Part shown: one piece after another, positions 26,678-35,045 of the stretch
Position numbering within the stretch: position 1 is the stretch's first letter
Layout of the letters: each line of letters opens with the position of its first letter
Assembly (NCBI RefSeq): GCF_016598535.1
Contig: NZ_CP066779.1
Location: 62,001-126,000 of the forward strand
Direction of reading: 5' to 3'
DNA length: 64,000 nt
Origin: Rhodococcus sp. P-2
Lineage (GTDB): Bacteria; Actinomycetota; Actinomycetes; Mycobacteriales; Mycobacteriaceae
Program-made: the position numbers and the translations under genes
The notes under the pieces: generated by a model
What the model saw: only the letters and a program-made list of their open reading frames with translations
What the model was told of the DNA's origin: nothing
Database searches by the model: none

Positions 26678-28624
26678 TCAGCCTTGCGCGACTTCACCCT
26701 GAGCCGACGCCGAGGACGCGTCTTCCTGGACGTGGACGCCGACGCTGCCCATCCCCGCCACCCAGCCGGTGATCTTGCGCGAAAGATCCTGAGCCGTGAG
26801 TCCGAGTTCCTTGTGGATGGCTTCGCGGCTGGCGTGATCGAGGAATTGCTGGGGAACGCCCATGTCACGGCAGGACGTGTGCACGCCGGCGGCACGCATC
26901 GCAGCCGAGACCGTCGAACCGATGCCGCCGTGCAGACCGCCGTCTTCGATGGTGACCACGAGCGCGTACTTGTCCGCCATCTTCACCAGCGAATCCGCGA
27001 CCGGCAGAACCCACCGCGGATCGACGACGGCAACCGAGATGCCCTGCTTGTCGAGCCGCTCGGCAATCTCGAGCGCCAAGGATGCAAACGGGCCCACCGC
27101 GACGAGGAGCACGTCGCCGCGCTCACCCTCGCTGGCCTTGAGAACGTCGACCATTCCGTCGAGTCGCTTCACTGCCGGAATTGCTTCGGGTACAGCACCC
27201 TTCGGGAACCGTACGACCGTCGGGCCGTCGTCGACGAGAAGCGCCTCGTCCAGTTCTTCGCGCAGCGTGTCTGCGTCACGCGGTGCCGCGACGCGGATCC
27301 CGGGAATGATTCCGAGGAGCGAAAGATCCCAGACGCCGTTGTGGCTGGCGCCGTCGACTCCGGTGACCCCGGCGCGGTCGAGCACGACCGTCACCGGTTG
27401 CTTGAGCAGAGCGACGTCCATCAACAACTGATCGAAAGCTCGATTGAGGAACGTCGAGTAAATAGCGACGACGGGGTGAAGTCCGCCCAACGCCAGGCCG
27501 GCGGCCGAGGTCATCGCATGCTGCTCGGCGATCCCGACGTCGAACATCCGATCGGGGAACTTCTCACCGAAGGCCGCGAGTCCGGTGGGCCCGGCCATGG
27601 CCGCGGTGATGGCGACGATGTCCTCACGACGCGAAGCCTGCTCGATCAATGCGGCCGAGAAGACCGACGTCCAGTCCGGCGCCGACGACTTGGTGCCGCG
27701 ACCGGTGACGGGATCGATGACGCCGGTGGCGTGCATCTGATCGGCCACGTCGTTCTCGGCGTGTGCATAACCATTGCCCTTGCGCGTGACGGCGTGAACG
27801 ATGACCGGCCCGCCGTAAGCCTTCGCTCGGCGCAACGCCGATTCCATGGCGGCTTCGTCGTGTCCGTCCACCGGTCCGAGGTACTTGATACCCAGATCGG
27901 TGAACATGACCTGAGGGCTGACCGCGTCCTTGAGACCGGCCTTCATTCCGTGCAGAACGGAGTACGCGGTGCGCCCGACCCAGGGCAGTCTCTTGACCAG
28001 GCGTCGGCCGCTGTCGAGCGCGCGCTCGTAACTCGGTGCGGTCCGCAGTGCCGAGAGATGGTCGGCGAGCCCGCCGATGGTCGGCGCGTACGAGCGACCG
28101 TTGTCGTTGACGACGATCACCACCGAACGGTCCTTGCCGGCCGCAATGTTGTTGAGGGCTTCCCAACACATTCCGCCGGTCAGCGCGCCGTCACCGACGA
28201 CGGCGACAACGTGGCGATTCTGACCCGTCAACGCGAAGGCCTTGGCGAGTCCGTCGGCATAGGACAGAGCGGCGGAAGCGTGAGAGGACTCGACCCAGTC
28301 GTGTTCGCTCTCGGCGCGGCACGGATATCCGGACAGTCCGCCCTGCTTACGCAAGGTGTCGAACTGATCCTGACGGCCGGTGAGGATCTTGTGCACATAG
28401 GCCTGATGGCCCGTGTCGAAGATGATCGCGTCCTGCGGCGAGTCGAAAATTCGGTGCAGTGCGAGGGTCAACTCCACGACGCCCAAGTTGGGCCCGAGGT
28501 GACCACCGGTCGCAGCGACCTTCAGCACGAGGAACTCACGAATCTCGTCGGCCAACTCCGTCATCTCGGCGTGGCTCAACTGACCTAGATCGTCAGGACC
28601 CTGAATGCGGGCAAGAACACCCAA
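26678..28624 (-). CDS. dxs: 1-deoxy-D-xylulose-5-phosphate synthase
   Basis: 648 residues, full length. Thiamine-diphosphate and domain motifs: [18 protein letters not shown] near residue 40, [33 protein letters not shown] (Mg/ThDP site), and the transketolase central domain with [20 protein letters not shown]. The enzyme condenses pyruvate and glyceraldehyde-3-phosphate in the first step of the MEP isoprenoid pathway, feeding decaprenyl phosphate for cell-wall synthesis and quinones. Corresponds in position to Rv2682c. It is divergent from the glutaminase gene, with a 252-base region holding both promoters. Confidence 0.96.
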   Translation of the reverse strand: MGVLARIQGPDDLGQLSHAEMTELADEIREFLVLKVAATGGHLGPNLGVVELTLALHRIFDSPQDAIIFDTGHQAYVHKILTGRQDQFDTLRKQGGLSGYPCRAESEHDWVESSHASAALSYADGLAKAFALTGQNRHVVAVVGDGALTGGMCWEALNNIAAGKDRSVVIVVNDNGRSYAPTIGGLADHLSALRTAPSYERALDSGRRLVKRLPWVGRTAYSVLHGMKAGLKDAVSPQVMFTDLGIKYLGPVDGHDEAAMESALRRAKAYGGPVIVHAVTRKGNGYAHAENDVADQMHATGVIDPVTGRGTKSSAPDWTSVFSAALIEQASRREDIVAITAAMAGPTGLAAFGEKFPDRMFDVGIAEQHAMTSAAGLALGGLHPVVAIYSTFLNRAFDQLLMDVALLKQPVTVVLDRAGVTGVDGASHNGVWDLSLLGIIPGIRVAAPRDADTLREELDEALLVDDGPTVVRFPKGAVPEAIPAVKRLDGMVDVLKASEGERGDVLLVAVGPFASLALEIAERLDKQGISVAVVDPRWVLPVADSLVKMADKYALVVTIEDGGLHGGIGSTVSAAMRAAGVHTSCRDMGVPQQFLDHASREAIHKELGLTAQDLSRKITGWVAGMGSVGVHVQEDASSASAQGEVAQG

Positions 28625-28876
28625 CGAGATCGCTCCCTCCGTGCTTCACAGCTGCACCGGTGCGCGCCGCGGCTGTCTTCGCGACAGTGCTGCCAGTCTA
28701 CGGAGCGTTCCGGCGAACCGACACGCGGACTCGGCCCGATTCCGGTGTGACTTCGCGTAACAGCGAAATCCCACGGATCGCTCGTGATCGCAATCACAGA
28801 CAAATGTGATCCGTCGCAATCGACTCGACAACTCTTGTTCCACAAAACGACCGCCATGTCAGCTTAAGGTCGACGT

Positions 28877-30703
28877 ATGGGAACTGTGGTCGACGACCTG
28901 ATAACGCGAGTGTTCGACGAAGTCCGATCACTCGACGAGGGCGAGTTGGCCGACTACATCCCCGAACTCGCGGCGGTCGCCCCCGATTCGTTCGGAATCT
29001 GCATCGCCACCGTCGACGGTTACGTCTACGAGATCGGTGACTCGCGAATCCCGTTCACCATTCAGTCGATCTCGAAACCCTTCACCTACGCCTTGGCTCT
29101 CGCCGATCGGGGAAGCGAGGCGGTTGCCGCGAAAATCGACGTCGAGCCATCCGGCGAGCCGTTCAACGAAATCAGCCTCGACCCGCTCACCGAACGGCCA
29201 CGAAACCCCATGATCAATGCGGGGGCGATCACCGCTGCATCACTGGTTGCCGGCCCGAATCCCGAGGCCCGCTTCGAGCGCATCCGCTCGGCGTACTCGA
29301 GGTACGCGGGCCGTGAACTGGCATTCAACGAGTCGGTCTACACCTCCGAGGCGCGCACCGGTCACCGCAACCGCGCGATCGGACACATGCTGCGATCGTT
29401 CGACGTCATCACCGGCAATCCAGACGAGGCCGTCGACCTGTACTTCCGTCAATGCTCGATCGACGTGACCTGCCGCGATCTGAGTCTGATGGCTGCGACG
29501 ATGGCGAACAACGGTGTCAATCCGCTCACCCACGAGCGTGCGCTGGCTCCCGCGGGCGTCGAGCAGGTCCTCAGCGTCATGGCAACGTGCGGAATGTACG
29601 ACGGCGCCGGAAAGTGGCTGGTGGAGGTCGGATTGCCGGCCAAGAGCGGCGTCGGCGGCGGAGTCCTGGCCGTTCTGCCGGGCCAGATCGGCATCGCGGT
29701 GTACTCCCCCCGACTCGACGTTCACGGAAACAGCGTTCGCGGAGTTGCTTCCGCCCGGGCACTGTCGAAGGAACTCGAACTGCACTTCCTCCACGTGACG
29801 CGGGCGTCACGCTCCTCGATCCGAGCCAGATACAGCGTCATCGAAGCGCCGTCGCGAGTACGACGCACCCCGACCGAACAGGCTGTGCTCGACGACGTCG
29901 GCAAGCGCAGCCGGGTCTACGAACTGCACGGCGACCTCCTCTTCACCGGTGCCGAATCGGCGGTCCGCGAAATCGGCTCGGTGGACGAAGGTCTCGAAGT
30001 TGTCGTCATCGACGTCCGCCGCGTCGACGACGCGAGCGACGTCGCGGTGCGGATGATCACTGCGCTGCAGGTTCAGCTGGCCGAACAAGCCTGCGCGGTG
30101 GCGGTCGTCGATCCGCAAGGACTACTGGGACAACGGAGTTCGAGCATCGATCCCGCCAGAAGAAGTGGTCGGGTTTTTGCGGACCTCGATTCCGCCATGC
30201 AGTGGTGCGAAGACACGTTGCTTGCGGTGCATTGTGAAGCCGATCGTCAGGCGTCGACGATCTCGATCGAGGACCACCCTGTTCTCGATGCTCTGTCCGC
30301 GGCACAGATCGAGGGATTCTCGGCTGAATTGGAGACGCGAACCTATGCCCGCGGTGAGAAGATCGCCCGCCGAGGTGAATCGGCCTCGGGGTTCTACCTG
30401 ATTCTCAGTGGCCAGGTCAGCACCATGTTCACGGACGCACACGGGGTCGAGCACCGGATCACGACGCTCTCCGCCGGAATGACGTTCGGCGAGATGACGA
30501 TGTTCCTCGACACCCCCTTCCTCAACGACATTCGCGCCGATTCCACGGTCACCGTGGCCGTCCTGACACCGGAGCGATACGCAGAACTGACCGCGCAGGC
30601 ACCCGAGTTGAAACTTGCACTGCTCGAACGACTTGCGGCAGGAGCCTACGAGCAACTGGACCTGATGTTGCGGAGTGTCATATCCGCCGGACGAATCGGA
30701 TAG
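28877..30703 (+). CDS. glsA: Glutaminase A fused to STAS and cNMP-binding-like domains
   Basis: 608 residues, about twice a plain glutaminase. Residues 1-305 are the serine beta-lactamase-like glutaminase fold: Ser64 and Lys67 in QSISKPF, NPMINAGAI and later VGGGVLAVLPGQIGIAVYSP. Residues ~330-440 form a STAS domain (YELHGDLLFTGAESAVREI, then EVVVIDVRRVDDASD). Residues ~460-600 form a cNMP-binding-like jelly roll (RGEKIARRGESASGFYLILSGQVS, FGEMTMFLDTPFLND). In the phosphate-binding cassette the usual Arg is Leu, with the nearest Arg four residues later, so cAMP may not bind. The enzyme hydrolyses glutamine to glutamate and ammonia; the extra domains suggest allosteric control. Confidence 0.92.
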   Translation: MGTVVDDLITRVFDEVRSLDEGELADYIPELAAVAPDSFGICIATVDGYVYEIGDSRIPFTIQSISKPFTYALALADRGSEAVAAKIDVEPSGEPFNEISLDPLTERPRNPMINAGAITAASLVAGPNPEARFERIRSAYSRYAGRELAFNESVYTSEARTGHRNRAIGHMLRSFDVITGNPDEAVDLYFRQCSIDVTCRDLSLMAATMANNGVNPLTHERALAPAGVEQVLSVMATCGMYDGAGKWLVEVGLPAKSGVGGGVLAVLPGQIGIAVYSPRLDVHGNSVRGVASARALSKELELHFLHVTRASRSSIRARYSVIEAPSRVRRTPTEQAVLDDVGKRSRVYELHGDLLFTGAESAVREIGSVDEGLEVVVIDVRRVDDASDVAVRMITALQVQLAEQACAVAVVDPQGLLGQRSSSIDPARRSGRVFADLDSAMQWCEDTLLAVHCEADRQASTISIEDHPVLDALSAAQIEGFSAELETRTYARGEKIARRGESASGFYLILSGQVSTMFTDAHGVEHRITTLSAGMTFGEMTMFLDTPFLNDIRADSTVTVAVLTPERYAELTAQAPELKLALLERLAAGAYEQLDLMLRSVISAGRIG

Positions 30704-30712
30704 GAAGTACAC

Positions 30713-31378
30713 ATGCCGACCACCGCCCTCACCTCGGAGCCGTCCACTGTCACGGTCACCGGAACCGCCACTGCTACAGCTGTTCCCGACATCGTGCGGC
30801 TGACGATCGGAGTATCGGTGACACAGACAGCCGTCTCCGACGCATTCGACGCCGTCGCTCGGCTGTCCAGCGCTCTGACCGAGACCCTGCACTCGCGCGG
30901 CGTACGCGGAGCGGACCTCACCACCGCCGGACTCAGCGTCTATCCGCAAACTCATTGGAGTGACGGAGGCCGCCAGGAGACAACAGGATTCACGGCCTCG
31001 ACAACTTTTCGAGTCGTCCTGCGAGAACTGGAGCCGGCAGCGGCGAACTCACCTGCAGCCGTCATCGCAGCATGTGTATCGGTGGGCGGCGATGCGATCC
31101 GGCTGGACGGACTGGAGTTCGATCTCGACGATCGCAGCGATCTGGCGACAAGAGCACGCGAGTTGGCGTGGACGGCAGCCGAATCGAAGGCCAGGCAGTT
31201 CGCAGACCTCGCAGACAAAGATCTGGTCGAAGTCCTCGAGGTGCTCGAGGACTTCGACCAGATCGCGCCGATGCGCGGGCGTGTCGCGGCGATGAAAGCG
31301 GATTCCGCCCCGATAGCCGTCGAACGCGGCGAGATCGAAGAATCGATCTCGGTCCGCGTTCGATGGGCTATGGCGTGA
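30713..31378 (+). CDS. SIMPL domain (DUF541) protein
   Basis: 221 residues with the SIMPL/DUF541 pattern: VTVTGTATATAVPDIVRLTIGVSVTQTAV at the start, the alternating SALTETLHSRGVRGADLTTAGLSVYPQ middle, and a C-terminal EESISVRVRWAMA strand. No signal peptide is visible, unlike many family members. Starts nine bases after the glutaminase stop, so it is probably co-transcribed. Family members form BP26-like oligomers; the function is not known. Confidence 0.85.
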   Translation: MPTTALTSEPSTVTVTGTATATAVPDIVRLTIGVSVTQTAVSDAFDAVARLSSALTETLHSRGVRGADLTTAGLSVYPQTHWSDGGRQETTGFTASTTFRVVLRELEPAAANSPAAVIAACVSVGGDAIRLDGLEFDLDDRSDLATRARELAWTAAESKARQFADLADKDLVEVLEVLEDFDQIAPMRGRVAAMKADSAPIAVERGEIEESISVRVRWAMA

Positions 31379-31429
31379 CAGAAGTAATTCAGAAGACGCA
31401 GCCGGCAGTAGACCAGCCGGGCATGCGGA

Positions 31430-33064
31430 TCAGCGAGTGAGGTTCTTCTCTTCGCGCTCTTCCTCGAACTTCTGCTCTGCGTCGGGGGTTGCCAGGTCGA
31501 TCGTGGTGCGCAGCGGACGGTTCGGGATGAAGATGACCGACACGAGCGTTACCACCGCGACTACGGCTGCGACCAGGAAGATCCGACCTGTTGCGTCGCC
31601 GTAAGCGAACCGGACGATCTGCGAGACGAAGTCAGGCATGTTGCTCAGATCCAGGCCGTCCTGCAGGCTCTTTCCGGCTACCGCCTGCTGCTCGGGCGGC
31701 AAGGTGGACACCGAATCGACTGTCAGTGTCTTGACGCGGGTCGCAAGGATGGACCCGAGCACCGAAACACCGATCGCGCCGCCGAACGTGCGGAAGAACG
31801 CCACGATACTGCTGGCCGCACCGATGTTCTCGACGCTGACCGTGTTCTGCACCGCGAGCACGATGTTCTGCATCAACATGCCGGTACCAAGACCGACGAT
31901 GGCGATGAAGATTCCGATGGTCCAGAGGCTGGTGGCGTGGTCGATCGTCGACAGCAGTCCGAAACCGACAAGCAGCAGGACTGCGCCGGCGACGATGAAG
32001 GGCTTCCACTGGCCGAACTTGGTGATCAACTGTCCCGAGCCGACGGAAGCGACGAGCATACCGGCGACCATCGGGATGGTGAGCAATCCGGCTTCGGTGG
32101 GATCGAATCCGCGTGCGGTCTGGAAGTACTGCGTCAGGAAGGTCGTCGCGCCGAAGAGGCCGACACCGACGGCGATCGAGGCGATGATGGCGAGAGCCGT
32201 GGTGCGCTCGGTGATGATCTTGATCGGCAGGATCGGATCCTTGACCTTGGATTCGACGAACATCGTCAGGCCGAGCAGGGCCAGACCACCGATGACGAAG
32301 AAGGCAGATTCCTTCGAGAACCAGGCGTAGTAGTCGTCCTGGCCGGCAAACGACACCCAGATCAGCAGGACGCTGACACCGGCGGTGAGCAGGGTGGCGC
32401 CCATCCAGTCGATGGAGACGTTGTCCTTCTTCACTGTCTCGACGTGCAGTGTGCGCTGAAGCAGGAACAGTGCGATGACTGCCAACGGGACACACACGTA
32501 GAAGCACCAGCGCCAGCCGGCAGTGTCCACGAGTACGCCGCCGAGGATCGGTCCGCCGGACATCGAGACGGCCATGGCCGCACCCATGTATCCGGAATAG
32601 CGACCGCGATCTCGCGGCGGGATGATCGTGCCGATGATGGCGACGACGAGTGCGGTCAGGCCACCCATACCGATGCCCTGGATGACACGTGCACCGAGCA
32701 GCAACGGAACGTTGTGTGCCGCGCCGGCGATGACCGAACCGATCACGAAGATGACGATCGCGGTCTGGACCAGGACCTTCTTGTTGTACAGGTCGGCCAG
32801 CTTGCCCCAGATCGGCGTCGATGCCGCGGTGGCGAGCAGTGCCGTGGTGATGATCCAGGCGTACTGAGTCTGCGTTCCGTGCAATTCGCCGATGATCGTG
32901 GGAAGCGCGGTCGAAACGATGGTGCTGCTGAGCAGCGCGGTGAACAGCGCTGCGATGAGGCCGGTGAGTGCCTCGAGGATTTCGCGGTGAGTCATCGCGG
33001 CCGCTTCGCGGGGCGATCCGTCACCTCCGGTACTTGCCCGGGTTTCTCCAACTGTTGCTGCCAT
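31430..33064 (-). CDS. DHA2 family (EmrB/QacA-type) MFS drug exporter
   Basis: 544 residues with about 14 hydrophobic helices. Motif A-like loop GKLADLYNKKVLVQ (about 86-99), antiporter motif C MSGGPILGGVLVDTAGWRW near 170, and a charged C-terminal tail rich in Glu/Lys. Proton-driven export of drugs, dyes or amphiphilic compounds is typical. Its start is five bases after the stop of the MarR gene, so the regulator and pump form one transcription unit. Convergent with the SIMPL gene. Confidence 0.92.
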   Translation of the reverse strand: MAATVGETRASTGGDGSPREAAAMTHREILEALTGLIAALFTALLSSTIVSTALPTIIGELHGTQTQYAWIITTALLATAASTPIWGKLADLYNKKVLVQTAIVIFVIGSVIAGAAHNVPLLLGARVIQGIGMGGLTALVVAIIGTIIPPRDRGRYSGYMGAAMAVSMSGGPILGGVLVDTAGWRWCFYVCVPLAVIALFLLQRTLHVETVKKDNVSIDWMGATLLTAGVSVLLIWVSFAGQDDYYAWFSKESAFFVIGGLALLGLTMFVESKVKDPILPIKIITERTTALAIIASIAVGVGLFGATTFLTQYFQTARGFDPTEAGLLTIPMVAGMLVASVGSGQLITKFGQWKPFIVAGAVLLLVGFGLLSTIDHATSLWTIGIFIAIVGLGTGMLMQNIVLAVQNTVSVENIGAASSIVAFFRTFGGAIGVSVLGSILATRVKTLTVDSVSTLPPEQQAVAGKSLQDGLDLSNMPDFVSQIVRFAYGDATGRIFLVAAVVAVVTLVSVIFIPNRPLRTTIDLATPDAEQKFEEEREEKNLTR

Positions 33065-33069
33065 GTGCC

Positions 33070-33558
33070 TTATCTCCCAATACTTTCTACGCCCGTGTGC
33101 GGAACTGCCGGTGAGGCCTGCCGATTCGATGCGCCGAACGTCTCGTTGAGACGTTGCAGCGATGTCACTGCGGCCATGGCCTCTTCCTGGCTCCAGTCTT
33201 CGAGCATGTTGCGCAAACGCGCCGCACGCCGCTGCGTGGTTTTCCTTAAAACGTCGTGTCCCTCTTCCGATACTCGGATGCGGAACGCCCGTTTGTCAGC
33301 CGGATCGGGATTTCTCTCGACATACCCCGCGTCGACCAGATCCGACATTTGTCGGCTGAGCGACGACTGACTGACACACAGATCGACGGCCAATTCGTTC
33401 TGTCGGCACTCCCCCCGCGCTGCCAGCATGAACAACACGCTGACCAGTGCAGGCGGCAGCAGGCTGTCTGCGCCGGTGGTGACCGCGGCTCGCAGCGATC
33501 TGCCGAACATGAAGATCGTGTCGACGAGCGCCTGGGCCGTCTCCGGCTGTACCGACAT
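33070..33558 (-). CDS. MarR family transcriptional regulator
   Basis: 162 residues. Winged helix: ECRQNELAVDLCVSQSSLSRQMSDLVDAGYVERNPDPADKRAFRIRVSEEG, with SQSSLSRQMSDL as the recognition helix and DPADKRAF as the wing. MarR proteins usually repress their own operon and release on binding a phenolic or drug-like ligand. It precedes the DHA2 exporter by five bases. Operator-like repeats lie upstream at 33628-33659. Confidence 0.92.
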   Translation of the reverse strand: MSVQPETAQALVDTIFMFGRSLRAAVTTGADSLLPPALVSVLFMLAARGECRQNELAVDLCVSQSSLSRQMSDLVDAGYVERNPDPADKRAFRIRVSEEGHDVLRKTTQRRAARLRNMLEDWSQEEAMAAVTSLQRLNETFGASNRQASPAVPHTGVESIGR

Positions 33559-33627
33559 TGCCTACCCCTGAATTCGAGTGGCCCGAATGAGCCGTGACTT
33601 GAAAACGGAAAACTACTTGCAGAACGA

Positions 33628-33659
33628 AACTATACGATTAGTTGCGTAATGCAAGCAAC
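33628..33659 (-). promoter_or_regulatory. MarR promoter/operator region
   Basis: AACTA-TACGAT-TAGTT (33628-33643) is a perfect five-base-arm inverted repeat that contains the minus-strand -10 candidate TATAGT. A second repeat GTTGC-nine-GCAAC (33641-33659) covers the likely -35. The AT-rich composition stands out from the surrounding GC-rich DNA. MarR occupancy here is inferred. Confidence 0.5.
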
Positions 33660-33712
33660 TGTTGTGAACGCGAGAAGCGTCACACCCGTTCGGGGAAAGA
33701 ATTCGGCACGCG

Positions 33713-34981
33713 TCAGCGTTCGAGGAGCGCGATGCACTCCATGTGGTGAGTCTGCGGGAAGGCGTCGAACGCCCGGAGGCCGCCGATTCTGAAGCCCTGC
33801 TCCAGGTAGAGACCGATATCGCGACCGAACGACGCGGGGTCGCAGCCGATGTGCACTATCCGCTCGGCGCCAGTTGCGGCGAGCGCTTCGACGACCGGAC
33901 GACCCGCGCCCGCTCGTGGCGGATCGAGCACGATGACGGCAGGCGATCGCTCCAGATCCGGGAGAACGTTCTCGACTCGGGCACTGTGGAAGCGCACCTG
34001 ACCGAGATCCGAGAGCGCTTCCCGTCCGTCGGAGACTGCTCGCGCCGAGGATTCGACGGACTCCACGACCCCGGACGGCCCGACAAGGTCGGCGAGCACA
34101 GCTGCGAAAACCCCGACTCCGCCGTAGAGATCCCAGGCCGTGTCGTCGGTAGCGGCTCCGGCCCAATCTCCGACCACCTGTGAGTACGCGTTCGCAGCGC
34201 TGCGATGGGCCTGCCAAAAACCTGTGGCGGACAGCGCCCATTCTCGATTGCCGACGCGCTCGATCACTGTTTCCGACCCGATGGCCACGCGCGTCTTTCG
34301 CGGACCGCCGCTTGCCGCTCGGCGTGCCATGGCGCCGCGACGCCCCGGAGTCCGTCGTCCCGTCTTGGACACAGCGGGCGCGGCGATTTCCACGACGTGC
34401 CGCTCGCCGGTGGCGTCGAGAACGACCTGCAGCTCACTGCCCGGCGTCCATTGCTGGCCACCGAGACCGTCGTAGGCGCTCTGATCGATCTGAGTGCACC
34501 GCAAGTCGGTGACGATCCGGCTGCTGCGGTACGCGTGGTATCCGGCGACGCCGTGCCCGTCCACCGCCAACCGGACTCGCGTGCGCCAACCCGTTCCGTC
34601 TCCGGTTCCGGGCAGTTCCTCCACCTCGACGTCCGATTCGACGCGAGCGAGTCGCAGAAGCTGCTCCCGCACGACCGAGGTCTTCATCTCACGTTGGACG
34701 CTCAGATCCGCGTGCGAGTAGTCGCAGCAGCCTGCCCCGCCCGGGCCGGAGATCGGGCAGGTCGGATCGATGCGATGCGGAGATGCGTCGAGAACGGCGA
34801 TAGCGTCGGCGCGGCAGAACGATCCGCCCTTGTCCTCGGTCACCCGGACCAGCGCCCGCTCCCCCGGCAAACCGTGACGGACGAACACGACCCGCCCCTC
34901 GTGCCGGGCGACGACGAACCCGCCGTGACCGGGGTTGCCCAGATCGACCTCGAAGGTCTGCCCGGTCCAATTCTCACTCAA
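33713..34981 (-). CDS. Class I SAM-dependent RNA methyltransferase with TRAM domain (TrmA/RumA-type)
   Basis: 422 residues. An N-terminal TRAM OB-fold (about 1-60, VDLGNPGHGGFVVARHEGRVVFVRHGLPGE) is followed by a Cys-containing insert CPISGPGGAGCCDYSH. The C-terminal methyltransferase has WDLYGGVGVFAAVLADL (SAM loop), DPPRAGAGRPVV, and the catalytic Cys in HIGCDPASFGRDIGLY. It probably makes 5-methyluridine in tRNA or rRNA; substrate not determinable. The insert may hold an Fe-S cluster as in RlmD. Same position as Rv2689c. Confidence 0.9.
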   Translation of the reverse strand: MSENWTGQTFEVDLGNPGHGGFVVARHEGRVVFVRHGLPGERALVRVTEDKGGSFCRADAIAVLDASPHRIDPTCPISGPGGAGCCDYSHADLSVQREMKTSVVREQLLRLARVESDVEVEELPGTGDGTGWRTRVRLAVDGHGVAGYHAYRSSRIVTDLRCTQIDQSAYDGLGGQQWTPGSELQVVLDATGERHVVEIAAPAVSKTGRRTPGRRGAMARRAASGGPRKTRVAIGSETVIERVGNREWALSATGFWQAHRSAANAYSQVVGDWAGAATDDTAWDLYGGVGVFAAVLADLVGPSGVVESVESSARAVSDGREALSDLGQVRFHSARVENVLPDLERSPAVIVLDPPRAGAGRPVVEALAATGAERIVHIGCDPASFGRDIGLYLEQGFRIGGLRAFDAFPQTHHMECIALLER

Positions 34982-35011
34982 CGAACTACGCCTGCCATTT
35001 CGATGTTGCCG

Positions 35012-35045
35012 ATCATTTCTCGCCGGTGATCATTTCTCGCCGGTG
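35012..35045. repeat. Perfect 17-bp tandem duplication over the KimA-like gene stop
   Basis: GATCATTTCTCGCCGGT occurs twice head to tail (35012-35028 and 35029-35045). The second copy encodes the last residues and stop of the permease; the first lies just after the stop. Because 17 is not a multiple of three, the extra copy is out of frame and harmless to the protein. Confidence 0.9.

Noticed and set aside
26663..28588. 641-residue plus-strand ORF opposite dxs
   Set aside because: Exact antisense of dxs, Arg/Asp/Gly-rich, no domain; a GC-driven shadow of the real gene.
31937..33370. 477-residue plus-strand ORF across DHA2/MarR
   Set aside because: Spans two real genes on the opposite strand; Asp/Gln/Arg-rich, no family.
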